Origin: Tigriopus japonicus
Taxonomy: Eukaryota; Arthropoda; Copepoda; Harpacticoida; Harpacticidae
Assembly: GCA_010645155.1 (NCBI GenBank)
Contig: CM021318.1
Location: 771,056-835,055 of the forward strand
Direction of reading: 5' to 3'
DNA length: 64,000 nucleotides
In this document: positions 9,985-20,452 of the stretch, one piece after another
Numbering within the stretch: position 1 is the stretch's first letter
How the letters are laid out: each line of letters begins with the position of its first letter
Notes under the pieces: generated by a model
Told to the model about the DNA's origin: nothing
The model's database searches: none
The model's input: the letters and a program-made list of their open reading frames with translations, nothing else
Program-made: the position numbers and the translations under genes

Positions 9985-12900
9985 ATGGCCTTACTCGCCC
10001 CCCGAATGGCTCCGGGTGAGATCGGCGCGAGTTGTTCGAGTTCGTGTCGATTGCCAACCGGATCCGACGAATTGGATCCCGGCGAATCCCAAGAGAGTCG
10101 TCCCATGGGCGCGCTATTAGCTCGAGCTGAGCGTCAATGGGATTTGGCCGAGCACGACTTGAGTTTGGCCAAGGCCGTGCTCGAAAAACCGGCCTTGAAG
10201 AGCGGCCAGACGCCCACGTTACAGGCGCGATTGCTGGCCTTGCATCTGCAAGAGTCGCAAAAGGAACCGCTGAGCTCGCATTTGAACCCGTGTTCGAATT
10301 TGTTGAGTCAGTTGTGTCGACGCGATCCCAGTTTGCGGCGGCTCATTCTCACGTTGGAGAATCGCGGCTACACGTGTCATGTGTCGGCGGGGGCCGCGCC
10401 TAATGCCGCCGACCTCGAGTTGCTCAAATTGCCTTATGAAGAGGAGGACCTCTTGGGGTACATCGACGCCCAAGAGATTCCGCCCTTGCTCCTCGATCTC
10501 TTGGATGGACTGAAATTTAATCTCTTCTATGAAGGCTGCCTCATCGTGGAAATCCGGGACTTGCGACGCAAATCGCCGGCGCTTTTGGGCGTGGGAGGCT
10601 CGGGAACGGCGACCAGACCGGTGGTTTTAGGCGGCTGTGAGGTCCATCACGTCCTACTGAGACCCACCACTCAGTCCATTATCTGTGATAGCAACCTCTT
10701 GGCTCAGCAGAGCCCCAAAGTGCTCTCCGCCGAGGAGCGGGTGGCCCTGGAGGCCCAAGTGGTTCTACAAACTCAAACCAAGCCGTTGTGTCTCGACCCC
10801 GATCCGGTCGTGTCCATCATGGCCAAGAAAGCCGACGTGGCCCAGAAAAAGCTGTCCAGTTTGGCCACCCGTCGGGCCATGAAGAAACACTCCCAAGTGG
10901 GCATCAATCGGAAACGAAAACTCGAGCAGTGCTCAGCTCCCAAAGAAGTGGCCTTGTTGGACTTCATTCAAAAGCTGTCCAACAAGCGGACAAAAGGCTC
11001 GCCCAGCGAGGCCTTGCAACGCCATCAAACCATGGCCAAACAGAAACTGCGATCTCAGAGCTCGAGTGAAAGTGCGTGGAGTAGTGCCTCGCCGGATTTG
11101 TTTCCGTCGCCGCCCTTGCTGGATCCGCCTCAAGCCACCAAAGTGCTCGAATTCGCCCGACCCATGGTCAAGCGCACCGAAGTCACGGACATGACCCCGC
11201 ACGTTGTGGAAGAGTACATCTTGGAGACGGCCGAGCGAGGCTCGCAACGCGTGTATCACACAAGACTGACCATTTTTCAACGACTGGCCAATGACGAGTA
11301 CCTGGGCGAGCTGTACGTGGAACGAGATTACCGGGAGCACGATAACAAGGGCTCCACGTGTCGATTCGTGTTGGGAACCCGGCCGCACGCCTTACGCTAC
11401 ATCAATCAGTTCACCGAGATATTCACGGAGGAAGGTCGTAAGTCGGTGAAGATCACCCACAAAGTGCCCAATCAGGCACCCAGAGTGAGTTGCACCCCCG
11501 GGATGCGGGAGAGGATCAACAACGAGCGAGCCGCGCTCAATCGGATCACGGCGCCCATCCCGGTGTCACAGACCAACAGTGCTCCGGCCACGGCTGGGCC
11601 TTCTCAGGCCCAGCCAGTGGCCTCCAATGGATCTGCATCGTCTTTGTCGTCGTTATCCTCGTCTTCAGGTACAACGGCAGCGTCGCCCAACTTGCAAGTG
11701 GGCACGCCCCAACCGGCTGTGCTCCAGAAGAAGATCATTTCCATGCCTCCTGCGGCCTCTTCCACGGCGCCTATTTTGCAGCAACAACTGAGCTCGCCCA
11801 CCGCTAGTATACAACAGCAACTCCCGCTCCACCCATTACCGCCCACTCAAGCGGTCAATGTGAATCGAGCCACTAGTGCGCCCGTGGTCAGTGCCCGGAT
11901 CATTAATAATGGCCCGCCAACGAGCGTGGTGGCCCAAAATCCGTTGACGTCTCCCCTCACCCCTCAAACCCCGATGTTGCCCGTGACCCCTCACCCCATG
12001 ACTCCTATGGCTCAACCCAGCCCCGCCCCCACCACACCCCTCTCCGTTGCCCCCACGACGCCCATGACCCCACAACAACCGTCGCCAGCCATACAGAACC
12101 TGAATCCTCCCACACCTAACGCTAGCACCAATGGGCCCCAAGATATGCAAGAGCAAGCCATATCCGCCATAATGCAGTCCCTCATGAACGATAGTGATCA
12201 GTTTGAGGCGGAGAAGTGCAAGCAGCAACATTTGCCTTCGCCAGTGTCTGGACAACTGGTCGGAGGAGCTCAACTTCCGACCAGACCGGTTCCTCCCGCC
12301 TCTTTGGCCGGAGTAGTGTCCAATAGCAAGCCTATCACAAGTACCTGTGGGTCAGCCAATTCCAAACTCATGGCCAATCGAGTTACCTTCCAAAATCTGT
12401 TGAGTGCGCAAGTGCAGACCCCGCCTCCGGCCACGCCTCCCTCGCCCTCCAGTTGCGGCAACACGCCCTCTAAAGCCAATTCTATGCCCCAGTTAGCTGC
12501 CCAACTCTCCCGACCTGTGAACCTGCCCCCGACTTACACTCAAGCCGTTGCTCAAGCTCAAATCCAGGCCCACGTGGTCCAAACCAATTCTGAAGGAGAG
12601 GCCAGAACCTTGGTTGTTCAACAGCAAGGACAAGGTCATCCTCAAATTCTGAGACGCCAGAGCGCCGGAGGGGGTGTGGGAGACTTGTCCAAAACATCTT
12701 CATTAAGTCAGGATGCCCCTGGTTTACAAGCTCTTTTGGCCAATGCTCCCTCCGCTGACAACCCAAACCCAATAGCGAACGGCTCTCATGGCCGCTCTAT
12801 CCTCGAAAGGCTTGTGAGTGGAGGGCAAACCACGCGAACTGCCAATGCCTTGAGCTCGTCAATCATCTCGGTGTCGTCGGGCTCCAGATCTCTTCCGGGT

Positions 12901-14505
12901 ACTCAATCCGGACTATCTGCAGCTGATCCCAACCAAGAAATCACCCTCACCGCTATTCTCGCCAAACCCCCTTCCGTGTCGACTTCCCCTCACTCATTGG
13001 CACCGAATTCAGCATCACCCACCAAAGCATCACCTTTGCTTCACCAGCTGAGGCAACCCGTTCAACAGAATACATCATCCCAACCAATATTGCAGAGCAA
13101 TAACCAGGCGCAAGTGCAAATGGCGCAATCCTCCCCACTTCGTCCTCAGATGTCCCCTGCTCGACAGCAACAACAACAGTCTCAGCAGCAAGTGCAATCA
13201 CCTCGAATGATCCAGCCATCGCCCGGGAAATCCTTTTCTCTTCCTCCGCAGTCTCCTCGTAGTCAGACTAATAACCACCAGACCCTTATCATGCAGCCTC
13301 CATCTTCTCAAAGATCTGCAACCTCCTCTAACCAGCAGTCGATTTTGTCAGCAACACTCCAACAGGTTCAGGCATCGCCTCAGCAGACAGTCAATGTCAT
13401 CCAGCAAGGCGGTGGATTGCCCATGATGTCGGTCCCGGTTCAAGATTTGGTCAACTCCAATCACGTGCCAAATGGAATCCTGTCCAATGGGCCGAGCAGC
13501 AATTCCATGAATGCTCAACAACAACAGCAACAACAACATACCTCACAGTCCCAAAATGTGATGAGCTTGCAGAATTTGCTCCAAAGTGGGATGGTCCAAG
13601 TGAGCACTGGAGGAAGTGGTTCCACCACCCAAAGTAATATGGTCCAATTGTCCATACCGGGGTTGTCAGCGCCTGTGACTTTGTCAGTCAGCTTGCCTGA
13701 TTCTGCTGTCGGGGGCCAAATCGGCCACGGAGGAGCCCAACATCAAGGGATCTTTGTGGCCTCACAGTCCGGTTTGCAACAGAAGCAGAATATCGCCACC
13801 ACAGTGGGAAAACTCCTCCAAGCCAACAGTATCTCAAACTCCATGGGGGGTCAGCCCACCACTGTCGTTTTGCAATCCTCTGGGCACCACAACAACTTCA
13901 TACAGCTCCCGCAGCAACCCGCGGTGTCCGTCAAGTCAGCTCAAGGGGGTGGTCAACAACAAATCCAACAAGGTAGCTACATCAAGACCATGTCTGGTAG
14001 TCAGTTGGTCCAAGTGCGTCATGGCAGTCAAGGTCAAGTGTTGTTGCAAATGCCCAGTGGACAAGCTGGAGGGGTGCCCGTGTCACAGCCCATTCAAATT
14101 GTTCGTGCCATGGCCCAACCTCAACATGTGATGCGAACGGTTCAGCAAGCCACCAACCAACAACAACAACAAATAGTACAACTGAGTTCCATCAAAAGTC
14201 CTCCCATGCTTCCTACCGCACCTTCGCCTCAGGCAGTGGGTGTGCCACCTTCGCCCGTGGGATCCATTACCTCCCCTCAGTCGGGCGTGATGATGCCACC
14301 AGACTCGCCATTGGCACTCTCAATTCTTCCAAGCGGAGGGGGCGGTGGGGGTGGGACTCGACCGCCCACTCCAGGTGGCAACGAAGTGATAATGAGTGGT
14401 CCGCCCGGGTTAGGCGGACATGGAGGAGGCGTGCCCAAGACTAGTGGGATCAACGCCCAGAATGCGCTGAAGATGCGACAGCAACGGAAACAATCGTTGA
14501 AATAG
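9985..14505 (+). CDS. SUPT20H: SPT20 homolog, SAGA complex subunit
   Basis: The predicted protein has 1506 residues in a single 4.5-kb exon. SPT20 is a structural subunit of the SAGA histone acetyltransferase coactivator in the nucleus. The conserved SPT20 domain spans about residues 50-275: KLPYEEEDLLGYIDAQEIPP, then LFYEGCLIVEIRDLRR, then HHVLLRPTTQSIICDSNLL and LCLDPDPVVS all match the vertebrate pattern. A second conserved block at about 400-450 (YHTRLTIFQRLANDEYLGEL) also matches. From about residue 500 the protein becomes a low-complexity Q/P/S/T/G-rich tail of roughly 1000 residues with glutamine runs (around residues 1060, 1177 and 1391) and a glycine run near 1450. This is much longer than the human tail. 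The start is the first in-frame ATG after a TGA. An ATG at 10105 lies closer to where homology begins and is an alternative. The leader carries an intron and a uORF. Confidence 0.93.
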   Translation: MALLAPRMAPGEIGASCSSSCRLPTGSDELDPGESQESRPMGALLARAERQWDLAEHDLSLAKAVLEKPALKSGQTPTLQARLLALHLQESQKEPLSSHLNPCSNLLSQLCRRDPSLRRLILTLENRGYTCHVSAGAAPNAADLELLKLPYEEEDLLGYIDAQEIPPLLLDLLDGLKFNLFYEGCLIVEIRDLRRKSPALLGVGGSGTATRPVVLGGCEVHHVLLRPTTQSIICDSNLLAQQSPKVLSAEERVALEAQVVLQTQTKPLCLDPDPVVSIMAKKADVAQKKLSSLATRRAMKKHSQVGINRKRKLEQCSAPKEVALLDFIQKLSNKRTKGSPSEALQRHQTMAKQKLRSQSSSESAWSSASPDLFPSPPLLDPPQATKVLEFARPMVKRTEVTDMTPHVVEEYILETAERGSQRVYHTRLTIFQRLANDEYLGELYVERDYREHDNKGSTCRFVLGTRPHALRYINQFTEIFTEEGRKSVKITHKVPNQAPRVSCTPGMRERINNERAALNRITAPIPVSQTNSAPATAGPSQAQPVASNGSASSLSSLSSSSGTTAASPNLQVGTPQPAVLQKKIISMPPAASSTAPILQQQLSSPTASIQQQLPLHPLPPTQAVNVNRATSAPVVSARIINNGPPTSVVAQNPLTSPLTPQTPMLPVTPHPMTPMAQPSPAPTTPLSVAPTTPMTPQQPSPAIQNLNPPTPNASTNGPQDMQEQAISAIMQSLMNDSDQFEAEKCKQQHLPSPVSGQLVGGAQLPTRPVPPASLAGVVSNSKPITSTCGSANSKLMANRVTFQNLLSAQVQTPPPATPPSPSSCGNTPSKANSMPQLAAQLSRPVNLPPTYTQAVAQAQIQAHVVQTNSEGEARTLVVQQQGQGHPQILRRQSAGGGVGDLSKTSSLSQDAPGLQALLANAPSADNPNPIANGSHGRSILERLVSGGQTTRTANALSSSIISVSSGSRSLPGTQSGLSAADPNQEITLTAILAKPPSVSTSPHSLAPNSASPTKASPLLHQLRQPVQQNTSSQPILQSNNQAQVQMAQSSPLRPQMSPARQQQQQSQQQVQSPRMIQPSPGKSFSLPPQSPRSQTNNHQTLIMQPPSSQRSATSSNQQSILSATLQQVQASPQQTVNVIQQGGGLPMMSVPVQDLVNSNHVPNGILSNGPSSNSMNAQQQQQQQHTSQSQNVMSLQNLLQSGMVQVSTGGSGSTTQSNMVQLSIPGLSAPVTLSVSLPDSAVGGQIGHGGAQHQGIFVASQSGLQQKQNIATTVGKLLQANSISNSMGGQPTTVVLQSSGHHNNFIQLPQQPAVSVKSAQGGGQQQIQQGSYIKTMSGSQLVQVRHGSQGQVLLQMPSGQAGGVPVSQPIQIVRAMAQPQHVMRTVQQATNQQQQQIVQLSSIKSPPMLPTAPSPQAVGVPPSPVGSITSPQSGVMMPPDSPLALSILPSGGGGGGGTRPPTPGGNEVIMSGPPGLGGHGGGVPKTSGINAQNALKMRQQRKQSLK

Positions 14506-17175
14506 TGTGTTCAAAAAAATAGGTCTTTGGCGACGAAGTGATGCGAATCCGCAGTTTTCTCCTTCAGATTCATACTGGAATAGTGAGCAATTTTCTACCT
14601 TCGGCCAAAATATTGGTGGACTTGTCGCGAAATTCACACCCATGGCCCCAAACTTAACTCTCAAAATATGTGTTGAAACATTTCAATGGATCAACAACTT
14701 GGAGAGACCAAGGAAGACAGACAAATGGACATTCAGGCCCCAACAAACTTTAGTTCAGTTTCAATTCGTCCCAATCCGGAGTGTGAGTTTGGCCAAGAAG
14801 ACTCGGAGGTTCGTCTTCAGTGGCTAGTGAGAGTTGAGTTTCTTATGACACGCCTCGAATTCCCAAACCCGAGTTATGTTCGCAATGATGTTTTGAGTTG
14901 TAACATGTCAGCTATGAATTCTTTGGAAGAGCAAATTAAATTACCGATCTGCATGCACATCGATGTAGCACTCACTCTTTCCCAGAAATCATTAGGCCCA
15001 AATCAATTCCCACAAACTCTCGCAAACATCCCCTTCGCTCTCATCATCATCATTATCATCAATGATTACCATGACTCACAGCTCCGGTTTTGGACCACTC
15101 AAATCATATCCAAGATGAATAGTTTTCCCAATACAGTCTAAAAACTGCAACAATAATAACCATAATAAGAATAATCAGAATAATAATGAGAATTTCTATC
15201 ATTATTTATAAGATGCCCTTGCATTTTGGCAAGCACGTTTTGTTGAATACCCTTACACCAACCCATCTGGGAATGATACACCAGATCACCTAACAAACAT
15301 CATTGAAGTAAGTTTATGCTACCCTTTGTTGTGTATTATGGATATTAGTGAACATGAGATAATAGAAATATTATCGTTTTTATTCATGATCGATAATAAA
15401 AAACGATTTTTGAACCGAATTCGGAAGGATCCTGTTTTGAGATGTTGATGTTACTGACTGCCAAGGTGATTTCAAATAGTGGACTAGTTTCCATCGAGCT
15501 TTTGAGACCATGACAAAGGCTCGATACCGGTATTTCATTGGGATTTATGTTAAAATTCTGATGTAACCCGTTGCTCAAAACAGTTTTGAGATTCAAAAGC
15601 TTTGTTGCCTATTTAGGCGACATTTGTTAGTCAGTTTACTGGCAAAGAAAAAAACGATTTAGTGTCACTTAAAACATGTAAAAAAAAACCTTTTGACTCA
15701 GTTCGAGGAGAAACAATGAAAAGTTCCACCAAATTTAGCAAAAACATAGGGACCACTAGAGCTCTCAAGTATAGAGTGAAATCATGAGATGCGACCTCTT
15801 GCGGACGCAGGTGTTTAGACCCAAGAAACAAAATTGCATTACAATAGAATAGGAGTAAAATCATTTTTCTACCATAAGGAGTTGTCCAATCGTGCTGACG
15901 ACTTTTTTCAAAAATGAGGACGGTGACATGATTAAACAGTTTGTGATGCTTTTTCAACATATCTGCATCTTGAATAATAGCAGAAATTGATGTTCAACAT
16001 ATCTATTGTGTCACAGAAAATAAATTTGCTTGGCTTTGATGGCAGACCTTTTGGGAGTATGTACGTACATCTTTGAAGTGATATTTGTCTTGCTTCGCCA
16101 AAAATCTAGTAGTTCACGACAGTCCTCCCTTTATCATTGGCTCGTTCTTCAAAACAAAAGTGTTCTATTGCAGTCCCACGTAATTTTTCCCACACGGTAC
16201 TGGCCAGTTCAAAATTCCATACTTTTGCCTTGAATATTTGAGTTTTCGTATACCTGGGGTGTTTTTTCACTTTTTGGGTTAAAAACGAACCAGTGAAAAT
16301 CAAATAACTCAACACCTAAGAAACATATTTTCAAGGAACTTCGATTCAAGAAGTACGTTATTTGCATGTGTTTTCAAAAGTTTGCTAACCAGCTTTATAA
16401 AAAATGTTAATTTATATGTTTTTAGGGAAATAACTTAATATAAACCTAACCTTTCAAAATTCAGCATAAAAAGTTTTGCAGCCAAAATGCAAGCCATTCT
16501 AAGAGTTTTGAGAAGTATGGAGAAGAAAACAAGTATGAGCAAAATCTTACGTCGAGGGATTCAAAGGGTTAGCGTGTTAGCAACTAAATCACAAGGTTTT
16601 CAAAACTTATAAAACGTATCAAATGAGTGTTGAATGGCATTGTCCTAAAATACTTTTTATTTTTTTAACTGATATATTACTAGAAAACTGAAAAAAATCT
16701 TACTCGTAACTACTGAATATCAAACATGAAGCAGGTAGGATGTTATTACCTTTTAAACTTGAAACTAAATTATTGTGATTGAGGTGTCAAAAATCGCACC
16801 TTCAATTATCTTAAACATTTATGCCTATTAAAAGAGTAATTTGTAATGCCATTCCTTTTTTCCATAAGTAATTCAGGAGTAACGAGTTTCTAATTTTGGA
16901 GGAAGGAACTGGCACTGTAATCCGTTCCTTTTTTCGAGGAACGGCTAAAGTCCCGCTATTTACCATCAATCCATTTAATCACTTCCGACGTCAGACTTCA
17001 TGTTTTTCCTCGAACTTTGATTCCCATAATTTCTCTGAACGAATCAAGTTCAGAGGGTACAAAGAGGTTGAGAGTTGAAAGGTTGGAGAAAACGACAAAG
17101 ACATCAAATCACGTAGTAGGTATTCTGCTAAGGGCAAAACATTCAATTTCAACTCACAAATAAGTGAGTAATAAC
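14506..17175. other. SPT20 3' region and AT-rich intergenic DNA
   Basis: Short open frames only, none recognised. ATC/ATT and AAT microsatellite tracts occur at 15043-15075 and 15148-15190. The imperfect palindrome at 15373-15407 carries AATAAA on both strands. No other gene is seen. Confidence 0.5.
15373..15407. terminator. Palindrome with AATAAA on both strands (candidate poly(A) site)
   Basis: ATCGTTTTTATT pairs with AATAAAAAACGAT around a ten-base loop. It places an AATAAA hexamer on the plus strand (15395-15400) and one on the minus strand. It is the first clear plus-strand AATAAA after SPT20, giving a predicted 3' UTR of about 0.9 kb. Use as a poly(A) signal is inference. Confidence 0.35.
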
Positions 17176-17727
17176 TAGGGCCCGGAAAAATACTTGCAAC
17201 AAAGTGACAAAATATCTAATCTATATTTTCTTCAAAAGCCCAAAATATTTGGAAAAAAGCCGGATATTTAAGAAATATTTTTTTGACAAGGCCATTTTTT
17301 GGTATTTTTGTCTTTTGTTCACCGATTTTCCAAATTTTACTCTGGTGAAATTTATGATTCATTTGGCCGTTTTTGGGGGCAAACTTAACTTGTAATTGAT
17401 TTAAACAATACAATTTTCAATTTGTCTCAATAGATGGCGCAGGTTTTTCGTATATGACAGTAGTTTTGATTGTGAATGTCCAATCATAGTACGAATGCTA
17501 TTTTTTAGAGATTTTTGTATGTTGGGGTTCATTTGGGGAAAGCTCTATTGACCATTGGTCATTCATGTTTTCCTCAATTTAGCCCGAAATATATTTTTGA
17601 CTTGAATATTCGCGAAAATATTTATTTTTTCCTTGAAACAAACAGCCAAATTGTTTAAAAATCGAGGAAAAGTGGAGAAATATTTTTAAAAAATTTTATA
17701 TTTGAAGAAATTCATTTCCGGGCCCTA
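17176..17727. mobile_element. Non-autonomous hAT-type element with perfect 8-bp TSD
   Basis: A 552-bp element starts TAGGGCCCGGAAA and ends with its exact reverse complement TTTCCGGGCCCTA. It is flanked by perfect 8-bp duplications GTAATAAC at 17168-17175 and 17728-17735. Eight-base duplications with TAGGG/CAGGG ends are the hAT hallmark. No transposase is encoded; the interior is AT-rich. Confidence 0.88.
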
Positions 17728-18022
17728 GTAATAACCATTCTCTCAGTCTCGGCACTGAAGGTCAGTTGTTGGTCACGTTCGGAAGTACAGGGTGGCTGAT
17801 AAGTCTGGGACCACAGTTTTGGCATTGCAGATCATTCATTTCTAACAATTTAGCACTTTAAATTAGCCACAGCAAACACAAAACTGTTGGAAAAGAGCTA
17901 TGTAAAACATTGTCACAATAGCAGTCCTAGGCAGATAAAAATGGGCACATTTGTGGAACCACCAACATCTGTGTAACACGCACAATTCAACCCATGTTTC
18001 TAAATGAAAACATCTTCATGAG

Positions 18023-19162
18023 TAGGGACAGAAAGTTAAGACGAATAAAACTGTCAAATCAAACGAAAAAAGACGTATAGAATTGACTGATTAAACAAAA
18101 AAAGCCGAATAAAATTGACCGATTAAACAGAAAAAGACAAATTACAGTTCCCAACACACGGAAAAAAAATGAATTAATGTCCCAAAAAGGCGAATGAACC
18201 TATCTTTTAAGAAAGAAGAAAAATCAAATGCCTGTCCAAACGAAAAAAGATGCTTAAAGCTGCTCCAACAAAATAGACGTTATGAATGTCCCTATTGATA
18301 AGGACCAATATGTCTGAACTGATCTGACTGTTAAAAACGGCGAAATCTAGAAAATTAAAAAAAAGGAAGTACCTAACGAGCAGGAATTAGCCAGTAGTAC
18401 TGATGGAAAAAACCAATATTTCAATCTTTCTCACGCGAGGTTGCTAGCTTTAGGTTTGCCATCACCCCTCACATAGTACAACATCTTGCAAAATCAAGAA
18501 GCAAGTCCCTTCTACATAGCGCCCCTGAGCCAAAGGCGAAGAAAGCAAGGGGTGCCACTTGCGCTCACCTTCAGAAGAAAGCCTTTTTCCTCATGGAATT
18601 CAACCGACAAATGATAGACGCTGAAGGCTAATTGGCAGAACTAGTTGGGCAACCTATCGTGAATATGATTGAAGATTGGATTGTTTCCATCACTAGCCAG
18701 TAGTACATATGTCAAATAAAAAACAAGAGTTAAAATGCCTTTTTAAAGGAACGTTTTTAGTACAGCTATACTTAAAATCAGATTTGCAAATCCAACAATT
18801 GTTCTGATGGCCTTTACAACCCAAATGTAATCCTTTCTTTCTGTGTCTGTTAAGCAACTGTATGAGTACAAGTTAATTTATAAGTGTGGATTATATTTTG
18901 TTTATGCAAAACCGCAACTGACAATCAAGTTATTACATTGGCCTATGATTGGTGGGGTTGGACTTTCTTTAAAGTTTTTATTTGCTTGGAAAATTGAAAA
19001 AAACGGTGCAAGAACTTGAAATCTAAGGAAATCCAAATTTTTGGCCAATTAGACAAAAAAGGCGAATAAAATCCAAATTAGACGAAAAAAAATTCCTGAC
19101 GAATAAAGGCTAAAAAGACGAAAAAGACCAATAAGTTTATTCGTCTTAAGTTCCTGTCCCTA
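18023..19162. mobile_element. hAT-type element inserted in the mariner relic
   Basis: The element starts TAGGGACAG and ends CTGTCCCTA. The repeat extends inward with about 30 bp of imperfect similarity containing TTAAGACGAATAAA. Perfect 8-bp duplications TTCATGAG flank it at 18015-18022 and 19163-19170. The interior is built of repeated GACGAAAAAAG/AATAAA-like motifs and codes for nothing recognisable. A second copy starts at 63261. The element is itself interrupted at 18401-18693. Confidence 0.88.
18401..18693. mobile_element. 293-bp MITE nested within the hAT-type element
   Basis: The ends are imperfect inverted repeats of about 26 bp (TGATGGAAAAAACCAAT against TGATGGAAACAATCCAAT on the other strand). 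A perfect 13-base direct repeat TAGCCAGTAGTAC flanks it at 18388-18400 and 18694-18706. The sister hAT copy lacks the insertion: at 63568-63587 the sequence runs straight through GGTAGTACATATGTC. I cannot assign a superfamily; 13 bases is longer than the usual 8-11 bp duplication. Confidence 0.8.
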
Positions 19163-19691
19163 TTCATGAGTTTTTCACATTTCTCTCCCAAATTGACATA
19201 CAAGCAAATAGCTTGCAGAGCTAAAAAAAAGAGCTAAAAGGGGTCGTCCTAATAGCACACTCATCGGAGTATTGGACGATCTCTAAAGGGACATTTAGCT
19301 AATCATAATGTACATTACAAATGAATATTGAATGAAATACAGCTGAATCCTAAAAAATGTTCAGACAATGGCTTCTGATATTGGTAAGCAAATTTGAGAC
19401 AATAGGTTTTTATCTTACATCAACATGGAGTTTGTAAAATCCTTTGAACGTCAGTAGTTGAGCTTCGCAAAGAGGGAAAATCAGATCAGGAGATTTTGAA
19501 AACTATGTAAATGAACAATTTGATTAGAAAGTTTGTCAGAATTACAATAAACCATTACAAAGATATAATATACATCTCTAAAAGGTCAAGGAAAGATTGC
19601 ATATCTTTCCATACGTGTCAGAAGCCCAGACAGATGCCAAGAGCAGCAAAATATCCATGATGTTAAGAGAAGGGAAACGAATCTGCCTTCA

Positions 19692-19820
19692 AGCCCTGAT
19701 TTAAATCCAATGGATTTTAATTTGTCCATACCTGAGTCCAGAGCTTATGAAAGGTTCTGCAAGAATATTGGTGCTCTAAAGAATACCCTTGAGAAAGTAT
19801 GGGCATTAATATCTGAATAG
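19692..19820 (+). pseudogene. C-terminal remnant of mariner-like transposase
   Basis: An open stretch of 42 codons begins SPDLNPMDFNL, the block around the third catalytic aspartate of mariner transposases, and runs through ESRAYERFCKNIGALKNTL to a TAG stop at 19818-19820. It belongs to the long-TIR element around it. The upstream parts are too decayed to read continuously. Confidence 0.78.
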
Positions 19821-20101
19821 TTTTTGTGTGTTACACATGCATCGGTGGTTCCACAAATGTGTCCAATTTTTTTGTGCTAAGTAAGACTATTTTGAAAATG
19901 TTTAAGACGGCTCTTATCCAACAGTCTTGCGTTTGTTGTGACAAATTATAAGTGCCAAATTGTTTGAAATGAACTATCTACTTAACAAAAACTGCGGTCC
20001 CAAACTTATCAGCCACCCTGTACAAATAGTAAAGCAAATCTAGAAGCATTGAAGAACCATTTGAGATGGTTTGAGATGGGGTAGAAATAACTTAAAGACG
20101 C

Positions 20102-20452
20102 TTTATTGTGAGAGACGGGCGGGGTTTCGACTTAAGCACCATGGAGAAAAGTAAACGATTTTTTAACTATTAGCACTTCCAAATAAACAGGCTCTCCATG
20201 CTTTGGACGTAAAAAATCGTCAAATGGTATGTTCACCAAAACTTTTTCAAGTGACCTTGCCCAATGTTCAGAGTCTTCAGAGGCACTTGATTGAGCACAG
20301 CTTGTTGAGGGCTCCGTCTGTTTGGAAATGTTAAAAACGGCACCCAAAAGGGTATCAGCCGGTTTCAGCCAATCATATGATGAGTAGGGACGGGCAAATA
20401 GTGTAAAAATGTCTTTGGTAATATAAACACATTTTTCATTCGTCTTTTGCAC
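20102..20452 (-). other. Orphan minus-strand ORF with downstream AATAAA
   Basis: The frame at 20132-20452 (106 residues) ends 25 bases before an AATAAA on the same strand (20102-20107). A good acceptor-like tract (TTTTTAACATTTCCAAACAG) lies inside, near 20320; from there the frame encodes about 60 residues including HWARSLEKVLVNIPFDDF. This could be the last exon of a gene or transposon transcribed leftward. I recognise no domain, found no upstream exon, and the setting is transposon-rich. Confidence 0.3.

Larger units (their letters stand above)
17788..20020 (+). mobile_element. Long-TIR Tc1/mariner-like relic, interrupted by nested elements
   Basis: The outer ends are CAGGGTGGCTGATAAG and its reverse complement, flanked by TA at 17786-17787 and 20021-20022. 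Similarity between the ends continues for about 200 bp (for example ACACATTTGTGGAACCACC is shared), an unusually long inverted repeat for mariner. Remains of a plus-strand transposase lie inside: a GRP-containing segment near 19236 and a C-terminal part at 19692-19820. The element is 2233 bp as found, but about 1.1 kb once the 18023-19162 insertion and its 8-bp duplication are removed. Confidence 0.87.
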
